From Amycolatopsis lurida (GTDB lineage Bacteria > Actinomycetota > Actinomycetes > Mycobacteriales > Pseudonocardiaceae), in NCBI RefSeq assembly GCF_900105055.1, contig NZ_FNTA01000004.1:5549501-5613500 (forward strand): a stretch of DNA of 64,000 bases, written 5' to 3'. Below, one piece after another: positions 16,309-25,063 of the stretch (positions within the stretch are counted from its first letter, which is position 1; each line of letters opens with the position of its first letter). The notes under the pieces are model-generated. The model did not search any database, had not been told where the DNA came from, and saw only the letters and a list, made by a program, of their open reading frames with translations. The translations under genes and the position numbers were made by a program.

Positions 16309-18365
16309 CCGGGCTCCGTGTCGGCGTGGACATCGGCGGCACGTTCACCGATCTCTGCGTACTCGACGAGACCGGTATCGTGGCGGTCGGCAAGGTGCTG
16401 ACAACGCACGACGAGCCCGGCCGGGCGGTCGAAGAAGGTCTCAAGAGGACGCTCGCGGACGCCGGGCTGGACGCGGGTGACGTCGAGCAGTTCGTGCACG
16501 GCACGACACTGGTCACGAACGCGCTGATCGAACGCAAGGGAGCACGCACCGCCCTGCTGGCGACGGCCGGTTTCCGCGACGTGCTGGAGATGCGGCGCGA
16601 GCACCGGTACGAACTGTACGACCTGCTCATCGAATTGCCGGCGCCACTGGTGCCACGGCACCTGCGGTTCGACGTCCCTGAGCGGATCCTCGCCGACGGC
16701 ACTGTCCACACAGGACTGGACGAGGAGTACGTCGCGCGGCTCGGCCGTGAGCTCGACGCCCGGGGGATCGACGCGGTGGCGATCTGTTTCCTGCACGCCT
16801 TCACGAACCCCGCGCACGAAAGACGGGCCGCCGAGGTGCTGCGGAAGGTCGCGCCTCGATTGCGGGTCGCGCTCTCCAGTGAGGTCGTTCCCGAGATCCG
16901 CGAGTTCGAACGGATGTCGACCACGGTCGGATGCGTCTACGTCCAGGACCTCACCGAACGTTACCTGCGTGACCTGGAACGGCGCCTGCACGGGGCCGGG
17001 GTGCGGCCGTCACCGCACATCATGCTGTCCAACGGCGGGATCGCGACCGTCGACACCGCCGCGCGCTACCCGATCCGCATCCTCGAATCCGGGCCGGCAG
17101 GCGGGGCGCTGGCCGCGTCCGCGATCGGGTCCGCGGCGGGGGTCGAGGATCTGCTGGCCTTCGACATGGGCGGCACGACGGCGAAATTGTGCATGATCTC
17201 CGGTGGCGCGCCGCTGGTGACGCACGAGTTCGAGGTGGACCGGAAGTACCGGCTGCTGCCGGGATCCGGGCTGCCGGTCAAGGTACCGGTCACGGACATG
17301 ATCGAGATCGGTGTCGGCGGCGGCTCGATCGCGCGGATCGACGCGCTCGGCCTGCTCACCGTCGGCCCGGATTCGGCGGGGTCCGAGCCCGGTCCGGTCT
17401 GTTACGGACGAGGCGGCACCGAGCCGACCGTGACGGACGCCGACCTCGTGCTCGGTTATCTGGATCCGGGGTATTTCCTCGGTGGCGGAATGACTCTGGA
17501 CCTCGACGGCGCGCGCGAGGCGATCCGCTCGAAGATCGCCGGACCGCTCGGCGTCAGCGTCGAAGAGGCCGCTTGGGGCATCCACACCAGCGTCAACGAG
17601 GACATGGCCAACGCCGCCCGGGTCCACGCGGTCGAGCGAGGCAAAGATCCGGCGAAGCTGCCGATGTTCACTTTCGGCGGCGCCGGCCCGGTGCACGGCG
17701 TCGGGGTGGCGCGGGCGCTCGGCGCGCCCGAGGTGGTCGCGCCGCCCGCCGCCGGGGTGCTCAGTGCGGCGGGATTCCTCACCGCGCCACTGGCCTTCGA
17801 CTTCGTGCGTTCGGCGCGCTCCGCGGTGCTCGACCTTTCCCGGGACCAGGTCGGCGCGTTGTTCGGAGAGATGGAGGCCGAGGGCGCGGAGCTGCTGGAG
17901 AAGTCCGGTGTGGACAGTGCGGCGGTGACGCACCGCCGGATCGCCGAGATGCGGTACGCCGGGCAGGGCTACGAGATCCGGGTGCCGGTCGAGGGCGGGG
18001 ACTGGCCGGGTTCGCTGATCGACGCGTTCACCGAGACCTATCGGACGCTGTACCGGCGGACCGGGCCGGACGTCGCGATCGAGGTGCTGAACTGGCGCGT
18101 CGTCTCCAGCGGCCCGGCGCCCGAGGTCACGCTGGAACTCGCGGGAGCCGAGGCCGAGGGCGACGCGCGCAAGGGGAGCCGTCCCGCGTACTTCCCCGCC
18201 GAAGGTGGCTTTGTCGACACGGCGGTGTTCGACAGGTACCGGTTCAAGCCTGGTGATCGCGTCGAGGGACCGGCCATCGTGGAGGAACGAGAGTCCACTG
18301 TGGTCGTTCCACCGGGGGCCCGCTGTGCCGTCGGCGCGGACGCCAGTCTGGTGGTGACGGTATGA
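16305..18365 (+). CDS. Hydantoinase/oxoprolinase A-type subunit (HyuA)
   Basis: A 686-residue HyuA-type subunit of an ATP-dependent hydantoinase, 5-oxoprolinase or acetone-carboxylase-like enzyme. The ASKHA-type nucleotide motif RVGVDIGGTFTD is at the N-terminus, FVHGTTLVTNALIERKG follows near residue 62, and LAFDMGGTTAK lies at about residue 285. The GTG at 16305 overlaps the ThDP stop as GTGA. The end overlaps hyuB as ATGA. It should pair with the next gene product. The substrate, a hydantoin, oxoproline or N-methyl cyclic amide, is not decided by sequence. Confidence 0.92.
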   Translation: MTGLRVGVDIGGTFTDLCVLDETGIVAVGKVLTTHDEPGRAVEEGLKRTLADAGLDAGDVEQFVHGTTLVTNALIERKGARTALLATAGFRDVLEMRREHRYELYDLLIELPAPLVPRHLRFDVPERILADGTVHTGLDEEYVARLGRELDARGIDAVAICFLHAFTNPAHERRAAEVLRKVAPRLRVALSSEVVPEIREFERMSTTVGCVYVQDLTERYLRDLERRLHGAGVRPSPHIMLSNGGIATVDTAARYPIRILESGPAGGALAASAIGSAAGVEDLLAFDMGGTTAKLCMISGGAPLVTHEFEVDRKYRLLPGSGLPVKVPVTDMIEIGVGGGSIARIDALGLLTVGPDSAGSEPGPVCYGRGGTEPTVTDADLVLGYLDPGYFLGGGMTLDLDGAREAIRSKIAGPLGVSVEEAAWGIHTSVNEDMANAARVHAVERGKDPAKLPMFTFGGAGPVHGVGVARALGAPEVVAPPAAGVLSAAGFLTAPLAFDFVRSARSAVLDLSRDQVGALFGEMEAEGAELLEKSGVDSAAVTHRRIAEMRYAGQGYEIRVPVEGGDWPGSLIDAFTETYRTLYRRTGPDVAIEVLNWRVVSSGPAPEVTLELAGAEAEGDARKGSRPAYFPAEGGFVDTAVFDRYRFKPGDRVEGPAIVEERESTVVVPPGARCAVGADASLVVTV

Positions 18366-20059
18366 GCGTGGACCCGATCCTGGTCGGGGTACTGGGAAAC
18401 CGGCTGCACTCCATCCTGGCCGAACAACAGAACGCGCTCGTCAACACGGCGTTCTCGTCCGTGGTGCGGGAATCGCTCGACCTCGCCTGCGCGGTGTTCG
18501 ACTCCCGCGGCGAGATGATCGGCCAGTCCGTCGGCGGGACACCGGGTCACATCAACGCGATGGCGACCGGGATGCGGCATTTCGTCGCCGCGTACCCGCC
18601 GGAGACGCTGGAACCCGGCGATGTCCTGCTCACCAACGACCCGTGGCAGACGGCCGGGCAGATCAACGACATCACCGTCGCGACGCCGGTTTTCCTGCGG
18701 GGACGGCTGGTCGCGTGGTTCGCCTCCTGCTGCCACGCCCCGGACATCGGCGGGCGCCTGGTCTCCGCCGAGGCCAGTGAGGTCTTCGAAGAGGGCCTGC
18801 GCCTGCCGATCATGAAGTTCCTCCGCGCGGGCGAGGTCAACGCGGATCTCGAACTGCTGATCCGCGCGAACGTCCGGACCCCGGAGGAGACCATCGGCGA
18901 CCTGTACGCGCAGGTCACCGGGAACGAGGTCGGTGCCGCCGGCCTGGTGCGGCTGCTGGAGGAATTCGGGCTCGATTCCCTGGACGACGTCGCCGCGGAG
19001 ATCATGAACCGCTCCGAGCGGGCGCTGCGGGACGCGCTGGCGAAACTGCCGGACGGCACCTACACCAGCGAGCTGGTGACCGACGGATTCGACGACGAAG
19101 AGATCGTCCTCAAGGTCGCCGTGACCATCGAAGGTGCGGACATCCACCTCGATTTCGCCGGTTCGTCGCCGCAGAGCCGCCGCGGGATCAACGTCGTCCT
19201 GAACTACACCAGGGCGTACGCGTCGTTCGCGGTCAAGGCGGCCATTTCGCCGGAGGTGCCGCACAACGCGGGCTCGTTCCGGCCGGTGCACGTCACCGCG
19301 CCGGAGGGCTCGGTGCTCAACTGCACCCCGCCCGCGCCGGTCGCGTCGCGGCACCTGATCGGGCACTTCCTGCCTTCGCTGCTGATCACGGCCTTGCCGG
19401 GGAACGCCATGGCGCACAGCGCGGACGCGTTGTGGATGACGATCTGGCGCGGCGCCGACGCCGAGGGTCGCGAGTTCATGCTCAACGTCTTCCAGACCGG
19501 CGGTATCGGTGCGAGGTCCACAAAGGACGGACTGAACACCACGGGATTCCCGAGTGGACTGCGGTCGACACCGACGGAGGTCATCGAGACGATGGCGCCG
19601 TTGATCCAGCGTGAACGTGTGCTGCGCACGGATTCGGGCGGCGCCGGAAAGTGGCGCGGCGGCCTTGGCCAGTGCACCACCATGGCCGCCCGCGGCGAGA
19701 TCTCCTGGAGTGTCAACGGGAACGTCGACCGGGTGCGCCGTCCGGCGTCCGGTGTGGACTCGGGACACGACGGGGCGGTGGGCCGGTTCGAGCTGACCCG
19801 TGGCCCACTGCCGTCGAAGAGCCGGGTGGACCTGCGGCCGGACGACGTGGTGAACGTGGTACTCCCGGGCGGCGGAGGTTACGGGGACCCGTTCGAGCGG
19901 GATCAGGAAGCCGTGCTCGCCGACGTCGTCGACGGATACGTCTCGGTGGAAGCGGCGCGCGAGCTGTACGGCGTCGAGGTGACCTATCACGGAGATCCCG
20001 AGGCGCTGGTGCGCCTTCCGGAGGACTACACGGCGGTTTCGCTGAGAGGGAGGAAATGA
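18362..20059 (+). CDS. Hydantoinase/oxoprolinase B-type subunit (HyuB)
   Basis: A 565-residue HyuB-family protein, the partner of HyuA. Typical blocks are SVVRESLDLACAVFDSRGEMIGQSVGGTPGH, DVLLTNDPWQTAGQINDITV and the C-terminal LPGGGGYGDPFERD. The ATG overlaps the hyuA stop by 4 bases, favouring 1:1 synthesis. The complex hydrolyses a cyclic or N-substituted amide at the cost of ATP. The product would be an amino acid or a keto-acid precursor that could feed the ThDP enzyme or the SDR in the same operon. Confidence 0.92.
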   Translation: MSVDPILVGVLGNRLHSILAEQQNALVNTAFSSVVRESLDLACAVFDSRGEMIGQSVGGTPGHINAMATGMRHFVAAYPPETLEPGDVLLTNDPWQTAGQINDITVATPVFLRGRLVAWFASCCHAPDIGGRLVSAEASEVFEEGLRLPIMKFLRAGEVNADLELLIRANVRTPEETIGDLYAQVTGNEVGAAGLVRLLEEFGLDSLDDVAAEIMNRSERALRDALAKLPDGTYTSELVTDGFDDEEIVLKVAVTIEGADIHLDFAGSSPQSRRGINVVLNYTRAYASFAVKAAISPEVPHNAGSFRPVHVTAPEGSVLNCTPPAPVASRHLIGHFLPSLLITALPGNAMAHSADALWMTIWRGADAEGREFMLNVFQTGGIGARSTKDGLNTTGFPSGLRSTPTEVIETMAPLIQRERVLRTDSGGAGKWRGGLGQCTTMAARGEISWSVNGNVDRVRRPASGVDSGHDGAVGRFELTRGPLPSKSRVDLRPDDVVNVVLPGGGGYGDPFERDQEAVLADVVDGYVSVEAARELYGVEVTYHGDPEALVRLPEDYTAVSLRGRK

Positions 20060-20061
20060 GC

Positions 20062-20847
20062 ATGGGCCGGCTGGCAGGCAAGGTCGCGGTGGTCTTCGGG
20101 GGAGCGAGGGGCATCGGCCTCGCCACCGTGAAGGAGTTCGTCGCCGAGGGCGCGACCGTGTTCTCCAGTGACATCCGCGAACCCGCGGAATCCGTCGAAG
20201 ACGCCCGTCACTCCCTTGTGGACGCCACCGACGAGGGGCAGGTCGACGAATTCGTGCGCGGCGTGGTCGCCGAAAACGGGCGGATCGACGTCCTGTTCAA
20301 CAACGTCGGCATCCACCTCGGGAAACCGCTGGTGGACACCACGCTGGCGGAGTTCGACGACATCTTCGCGCTGAACGTGCGCGCGGCCTTCCTCGGCACG
20401 CGGGCGGTGTTGCCGCATATGATCGCGAACAAGGCAGGCAGCATCGTCACGACGTCGTCCAACGGCGGGGTGATGGGCCGCCCCGGCGACCCGGTGTACA
20501 ACGCCACCAAGCACGCCCTGGTCGGCCTGACGAAGTCGATCGCCGTCGCGCACGCGCACCAGGGGATCCGGGCGAACACGGTCAACCCGGGCGCGATCGA
20601 CACGGACATGCTGCGCGGCACGCTCGCCTCTCCGGAGGACTTCGAAGCCAAGCAACACCAGTTGACCGCGAGCACACCGGCGGCGCGGGTCGGCGAGGCG
20701 TGGGAGGTCGCGAAAGCGGTGGTCTTCCTGGCCAGTGACGAATCCCGGTTCGTCAACGGGGTCGCCCTCCCGATCGACGGCGCCAAGGCCGCCGGCGCCA
20801 TGCCGGGCAACCGGTACAGTCTCGACTTCGAACTCGGTGTCAGGTAG
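20062..20847 (+). CDS. SDR-family oxidoreductase
   Basis: A classical short-chain dehydrogenase of about 261 residues. It has the cofactor motif GGARGIG, a structural NNVG, the catalytic Ser in TTSSNGG and YNATK as the YxxxK dyad. It would oxidise or reduce an alcohol/ketone arising in the hydantoinase pathway. Two starts are possible: an ATG at 20056 overlapping the hyuB stop as ATGA, with GGAGG only 2 bases away, and the ATG at 20062, for which the same GGAGG is at the favoured 8-base spacing. I chose 20062; the proteins differ by two residues. Confidence 0.88.
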   Translation: MGRLAGKVAVVFGGARGIGLATVKEFVAEGATVFSSDIREPAESVEDARHSLVDATDEGQVDEFVRGVVAENGRIDVLFNNVGIHLGKPLVDTTLAEFDDIFALNVRAAFLGTRAVLPHMIANKAGSIVTTSSNGGVMGRPGDPVYNATKHALVGLTKSIAVAHAHQGIRANTVNPGAIDTDMLRGTLASPEDFEAKQHQLTASTPAARVGEAWEVAKAVVFLASDESRFVNGVALPIDGAKAAGAMPGNRYSLDFELGVR

Positions 20848-20851
20848 CGCC

Positions 20852-21547
20852 ATGTCCACATCTGCCGCCGAGGAGACGCCGGCCAGCGACAGACCGTTAC
20901 TCGAACGGAGCGGGACGGCGGAACGGGTCGCCGAGATCCTGCGCCAGCGCATCACCGAGGGCGTCTTCCCGCCCGGGTCGAGGCTTTCGGAACCGTCGAT
21001 CAGCGCCGCGCTGGGCGTCTCGCGCAACACCCTGCGCGAGTCCTTCCAGCTCCTGGCGCACGAACGGCTCGCGGTGCACGAACTCAACCGCGGCGTGTTC
21101 GTGCGGGAGTTGACCGCGCAGGACATCTCGGATCTCTACGTGATGAGGCGGGTCACCGAATGCGGTGCGCTGCGACGTGCGGCCGAACTGTCCACTGTGG
21201 ACTTGTCGGCGATCGCGGACGCGGTGCGGGACGGCCGTGCCGCGGCCGACGAAGGCGACTGGCAGGCCGTCGGGACCGCGAGTATCGCGTTCCACCAGGC
21301 GGTGGGCGACCTGGCGGGCAGCGAGCGGGTCAGCACGACGATGCGCCAGGTGCTGGCGGAGACGCGGCTCTTCTTCGTGCTGACGGAGAACACGCGTGCG
21401 TTCTTCGAGCCGTTCCTGGAGCGGCACGAGCGGATCCTGCGGGATCTGGAGCGGGGGCGTTTCGGAGCCGCTGAGACGGCATTGGAGAAGTACCTGCGGG
21501 ATGCGGAAAAGCAGCTGCTGGCCGCCTACGACCGTCGAGGGTCGTGA
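20852..21547 (+). CDS. GntR-family regulator, FCD subfamily
   Basis: A 231-residue regulator. Residues about 20-90 form the GntR winged helix (ERVAEILRQRITEGVFPPGSRLSEPSISAALGVSRNTLRESFQLL). The rest is an all-helical FCD ligand-binding domain that usually senses an organic acid through a metal-bound pocket. It begins 5 bases after the SDR and closes the ThDP-hyuA-hyuB-SDR operon. Codon 16 is TTA. It is the obvious candidate to bind the palindrome in the operon promoter at 14646-14660. Confidence 0.9.
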   Translation: MSTSAAEETPASDRPLLERSGTAERVAEILRQRITEGVFPPGSRLSEPSISAALGVSRNTLRESFQLLAHERLAVHELNRGVFVRELTAQDISDLYVMRRVTECGALRRAAELSTVDLSAIADAVRDGRAAADEGDWQAVGTASIAFHQAVGDLAGSERVSTTMRQVLAETRLFFVLTENTRAFFEPFLERHERILRDLERGRFGAAETALEKYLRDAEKQLLAAYDRRGS

Positions 21548-21562
21548 GGGCGCTTTTGGCGC

Positions 21563-21615
21563 GTTGCGAAAGCCACTTTCGCAACCTTCAACGTTGCGAA
21601 AGTGGCTTTCGCAAC
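21563..21615. repeat. Dispersed palindromic element, copy 1 (GAAAG-CCA-CTTTC family)
   Basis: Perfect 23-base arms (21563-21585 and 21593-21615) flank a CTTCAAC loop. Each arm is itself a near-palindrome, GCGAAAG-CCA-CTTTCGC bordered by GTT/AAC. It lies 16 bases after the GntR stop, so it probably ends that operon. A nearly identical element with the same loop is at 61476-61528. Confidence 0.8.
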
Positions 21616-21645
21616 GTCGGTGGCCTGCCCAGGTGGTCCGGGCGC

Positions 21646-21702
21646 GTGTCGCGAAAGCCACTTTCGAGATGTGTGATGTCCCGAAAGTGGCTTTCGCGAC
21701 AC
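21646..21702. repeat. Dispersed palindromic element, copy 2
   Basis: Perfect 21-base arms (21646-21666 and 21682-21702) flank a 15-base loop. The arm carries GTGTC then the core GCGAAAGCCACTTTCG. This is the second hairpin in the 274-base gap between the GntR gene and the aminotransferase, so the gap holds two tandem hairpins. Confidence 0.78.
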
Positions 21703-21821
21703 GAACGGCGACGGGGCCGACAGACCGGACAGATCCGAAGCACGAACTGTGCACGATGGAGTGTTCGCGTTCCGGCCGGATCCGGGTGAGGATGGGGGGC
21801 ACGAGCACGAGGAGGAAGATC

Positions 21822-23093
21822 ATGGTTTCGTCGGCGTCCGCGCGCAATCCCCTGTGGCACCCCTTCGCGGACATGGGAGCGGTCGACGGCGACCGGCTCG
21901 TCATCACCCGCGGCGAGGGTTCCTACGTCTGGGACGACCAAGGCAACCGGTACTTCGACGCGACGGCGTCGCTCTGGTACGCGAACTTCGGGCACGGGCG
22001 CGAGGAGATCGTGCAGGCCGTCGCGGACCAGTTGCGGACGCTCGACTCGTACAACCTGTTCGGCTACAACGCAAACGAGCCCGCGCTGAAGCTCGCCGAG
22101 CGCGTCTCCGCGCTGGCACCCGAACCGGGCTCGAAGGTGTTCTTCGGGTCGGGCGGCGGTGACGTCATCGACACCGCGGTCAAGATCGCCCGTTCGTACT
22201 TCGCTCACACCGGGCGCCCGGAGAAGGTGCATGTCATCGGCCGGGTGCAGGGTTACCACGGCACGCACGGTTTCGGCACGGCCGTCGGCGGCATCGCGGC
22301 CAACGCGGCGGGCTTCGGTCCGCTGCCGGGGGACATCTCGCACGTCCCCTACGACAGCGCCGAAGCGCTCGAAGCGGAGATCCTGCGGGTCGGGCCGGAG
22401 CGGGTCGCGGCGTTCTTCTGCGAACCGGTGATCGGCGCGGGCGGCGTCCTCCTTCCCCCGGACGGGTACATCGAGACGGTCGCCGAGATCTGCCGCAGGC
22501 ATGACGTGCTGTTCGTCGCGGACTGCGTGATCGCCGCGTTCGGGCGGCTGGGTACCTGGTTCGGGATCGACCGGTGGGCCGTGAAACCGGACATGATCAC
22601 GACCGCGAAGGGCATCACCGGCGGCACGATCCCGCTGGGCGCGCTGATCGTCGCGCCGAGGGTGGCCGAGCCGTTCTTCACCGGCTCGCCCGGTGCGCCG
22701 GTGCTGCGGCACGGCGCGACCTACGCCGGGCATCCGGTCGCGTGCGCCGCGGGGAACGCGACGCTGGACATCTACGAGCGCGACGGGCTCATCCCGCGCG
22801 GGCGAGAACTGGAGAAGCCGCTGGCGGACGCGCTTTCCGGGCTCGCTTCGCATCCATTGGTGGCGGAGGTCCGGGCCGGGCTGGGCTTTCTCGGCGCGGT
22901 CGAACTGAAGGCCGAAGTCATCGAGGCGAACCCCGGCGCGGCGAACCGGCTACAGCGGTTGGCCCGGGACGAAGGCGTCCTCGTGCGGAACCTGGCCAAG
23001 GGGATCGCGGTCTCGCCGCCGTTGATCGCGGGCGAGGCCGAACTCGACCTGCTCACGACGGCTTTGCCGCGTGCGCTGGACAAGCTCGTCTAG
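21822..23093 (+). CDS. Class III (omega-type) PLP aminotransferase
   Basis: A 423-residue fold-type I aminotransferase. The PLP lysine is K263 in TTAKGITGG, and the family blocks VFFGSGGGDVIDTAVKIAR, YHGTHGFGT and FCEPVIGAGGV are present. It moves an amino group from an amine or omega-amino acid to a keto acid. The start is well fixed: GGAGG lies 6 bases before the ATG at 21822; a longer open frame back to 21396 crosses two hairpins. It stands alone and converges on the GlxA-type regulator. The substrate is unknown. Confidence 0.9.
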   Translation: MVSSASARNPLWHPFADMGAVDGDRLVITRGEGSYVWDDQGNRYFDATASLWYANFGHGREEIVQAVADQLRTLDSYNLFGYNANEPALKLAERVSALAPEPGSKVFFGSGGGDVIDTAVKIARSYFAHTGRPEKVHVIGRVQGYHGTHGFGTAVGGIAANAAGFGPLPGDISHVPYDSAEALEAEILRVGPERVAAFFCEPVIGAGGVLLPPDGYIETVAEICRRHDVLFVADCVIAAFGRLGTWFGIDRWAVKPDMITTAKGITGGTIPLGALIVAPRVAEPFFTGSPGAPVLRHGATYAGHPVACAAGNATLDIYERDGLIPRGRELEKPLADALSGLASHPLVAEVRAGLGFLGAVELKAEVIEANPGAANRLQRLARDEGVLVRNLAKGIAVSPPLIAGEAELDLLTTALPRALDKLV

Positions 23094-23099
23094 ACGACG

Positions 23100-24104
23100 T
23101 CATCCCGCGGCGGCGGTCACCGGTGGCTGCCGCGGGAACGCGTTCCGATAGGCACCGGGCGAGACGCCGACCTGCTTCAGGAAGTGGTGGCGCAGGTTGT
23201 TCGCGGTGCCGAGACCGCTGAGCTCCGCGATCCGCTCCACCGGCAGGGCGGTCGATTCCAGCAGGCTCTGCGCCCGGGAAAGCCGCTGGGTCAGCAGCCA
23301 TTGGAGCGGTGTCGTGCCGGTCGCCTGCTGGAGGCGCCGGTAGAAGGTCCGGCGGCTCATCATGGCGCGCCGGGCGAGATCTTCGATCGTCAACGGCCGG
23401 TCGAGATGGGCCCTCGCCCAGTCGAGCACCGGTGCCAGCCCCTGGTCGTCGGTGGCGGGAACGGAAAGATCGATGAACTGGGCCTGTCCGCCCGGCCGGT
23501 GCGCGGGCACGACCATCCGGCGGGCCAGCTGGTTGGCCACGTGCGCCCCGAGATCGCGCCGGACCAGATGCAGGCACAGGTCGAGGCCGGCGGTCATCCC
23601 GGCGCTGGTGAGCACGTCGCCGTCGTCCACGTAGAGCACGGAGTCGTCGACTTCGACCTCGGGGAACCGCTCGGCCAGCTCCGCGGTGTGCATCCAGTGC
23701 GAGGTCGCTCGACGGCCGTCTAGCAGCCCGGCCTCGGCGAGCGCGAAAGCGCCCGAGCACAGCGAGACCATCCGCGCGCCCGCGTCGTGGGCGCGCCGTA
23801 ACGCGCTGATCAGCTCGGGTGAGACCGGCGCGCCGTCGCTGAGGACCTCGTCCGGTACCGACGACACGATGACCGTGTCGGCGCCGACGATGTCGTCGAG
23901 CCGGTACGGGGTGCGCAGCGCGAACCCGGGAGCCGCCGCCTCGGACCGGTCGCCGGTTCCGCACAGCCGCAGGTCGTACCAGGGATCGGCGAGATCGGGC
24001 TGGGGCATCCCGAAAACGGTGGCGGGGATGCTCACCTCGTACAGGTCCCAGAAGGCGATCCCGATCTCGTCGGGGACGACCAGGGCGACCGAACCAGCGC
24101 TCAT
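23100..24104 (-). CDS. GlxA-like AraC-family regulator with DJ-1/PfpI domain
   Basis: A 334-residue regulator. The N-terminal two thirds is a DJ-1/PfpI (GATase1-like) domain with a nucleophile-elbow cysteine in VSLCSGAFALAEAGLLDGRRATSHW. The C-terminus is an AraC helix-turn-helix pair (TIEDLARRAMMSRRTFYRRLQQATGTTPLQWL). Proteins of this design control carbon or nitrogen catabolism. ATG 24104 is preferred; a GTG two codons upstream is also possible. It is divergent from the imine reductase with 83 bases between, and may regulate it. Confidence 0.88.
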   Translation of the reverse strand: MSAGSVALVVPDEIGIAFWDLYEVSIPATVFGMPQPDLADPWYDLRLCGTGDRSEAAAPGFALRTPYRLDDIVGADTVIVSSVPDEVLSDGAPVSPELISALRRAHDAGARMVSLCSGAFALAEAGLLDGRRATSHWMHTAELAERFPEVEVDDSVLYVDDGDVLTSAGMTAGLDLCLHLVRRDLGAHVANQLARRMVVPAHRPGGQAQFIDLSVPATDDQGLAPVLDWARAHLDRPLTIEDLARRAMMSRRTFYRRLQQATGTTPLQWLLTQRLSRAQSLLESTALPVERIAELSGLGTANNLRHHFLKQVGVSPGAYRNAFPRQPPVTAAAG

Positions 24105-24187
24105 GGACACAGCCTATGGCACGAATTTGGTGCTTCCGGTCATCAGTGTCACTGGCAGCGGGAAGTGCGGGCCGCGAGGCTGGTCAC

Positions 24188-25063
24188 ATGAGTACGACAC
24201 CTGACCGAGTCGCCGTGATCGGCCTCGGCAACCTGGGCCACGCGCTGGCTGAAACCTTCTTGCGCCAAGGGATTCCCACGACCGTTTGGAACCGCGACGC
24301 CGCCAAGGCGGACGCGCTCGTCGCTGCCGGGGCGACGGCGGCGGCCACGGCCGCGGAGGCGATCGAGTCGAGCGAACTCGTCCTCGTCGCGCTGCTCGAT
24401 GCCACCGTCGCCCGGCAGGTCCTGACGACGGCGGGTGATGCCGTCGCCGGGCGCGCGCTGGTCAACGTCACGTCCGGCGGGCCGGAGGACGCGCGTGAGC
24501 TGGCCACCTGGGCGGCCGAGCACGGCGCGCGGTACCTGCACGGAGCCGTCTACGCGGTGCCGCAGACGATCGGCACCGCCGGATCGTCGATCAGCTACAG
24601 CGGTGCCCAGGACGTTCACCGGCGCTGGCAGCCGAAGCTGGATCTGCTGGGTAAAGGCACTTTCCTCGGCGCCGACGCCGGTCTCGCGTCGGGTTACGAC
24701 GTCGCCATCCTGGCCGGGATGTACGGCATGATCGGCGGTTTCCTGCACGCCACGGCGATGGCGTCGGCGGCAGGGGTGCGTGCCACCGAGCTGACGCCGA
24801 TGCTGCTGTCCTGGCTGGCGGATTCGTTCCCGGCGCTGACCACCTTCGCCGAGGAGATCGACCGTGGCGGATACACCGGTGGCGAGTCCAGTCTTGCCAT
24901 GAACCAGGCGGGGCTGAGCACGATCATCCGGGCCAGCCGGGCGCTGGACGTCCCGCCGGACACCCTGCTCCCGATCAAGGACCTGATCGACCGGCAGATC
25001 GCGGCCGGACACGGCGCGGCCAGCCTCTCGCGCGCCGTGGAATCCTTCCGGAGCGCCGCATGA
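24188..25063 (+). CDS. NADP-dependent imine reductase-like protein
   Basis: A 291-residue beta-hydroxyacid-dehydrogenase-fold enzyme. The Rossmann motif VIGLGNLGHALA is at residues 10-21. The region VNVTSGGPEDAREL, then YLHGAVYAVPQTIGT and FLGADAGLASGYDVAILAGMYG, is the signature of bacterial imine reductases rather than 3-hydroxyisobutyrate dehydrogenase, because the catalytic lysine is absent. D171 is at the position that is Asp or Tyr in known imine reductases. The natural substrate is unknown. It overlaps the next gene as ATGA. Confidence 0.82.
   Translation: MSTTPDRVAVIGLGNLGHALAETFLRQGIPTTVWNRDAAKADALVAAGATAAATAAEAIESSELVLVALLDATVARQVLTTAGDAVAGRALVNVTSGGPEDARELATWAAEHGARYLHGAVYAVPQTIGTAGSSISYSGAQDVHRRWQPKLDLLGKGTFLGADAGLASGYDVAILAGMYGMIGGFLHATAMASAAGVRATELTPMLLSWLADSFPALTTFAEEIDRGGYTGGESSLAMNQAGLSTIIRASRALDVPPDTLLPIKDLIDRQIAAGHGAASLSRAVESFRSAA

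Noticed and set aside
20897..20899. GntR/ThDP/hydantoinase locus as a recently acquired island
   Set aside because: GC content and codon use look like the neighbours; no tRNA, integrase or direct repeats flank it.
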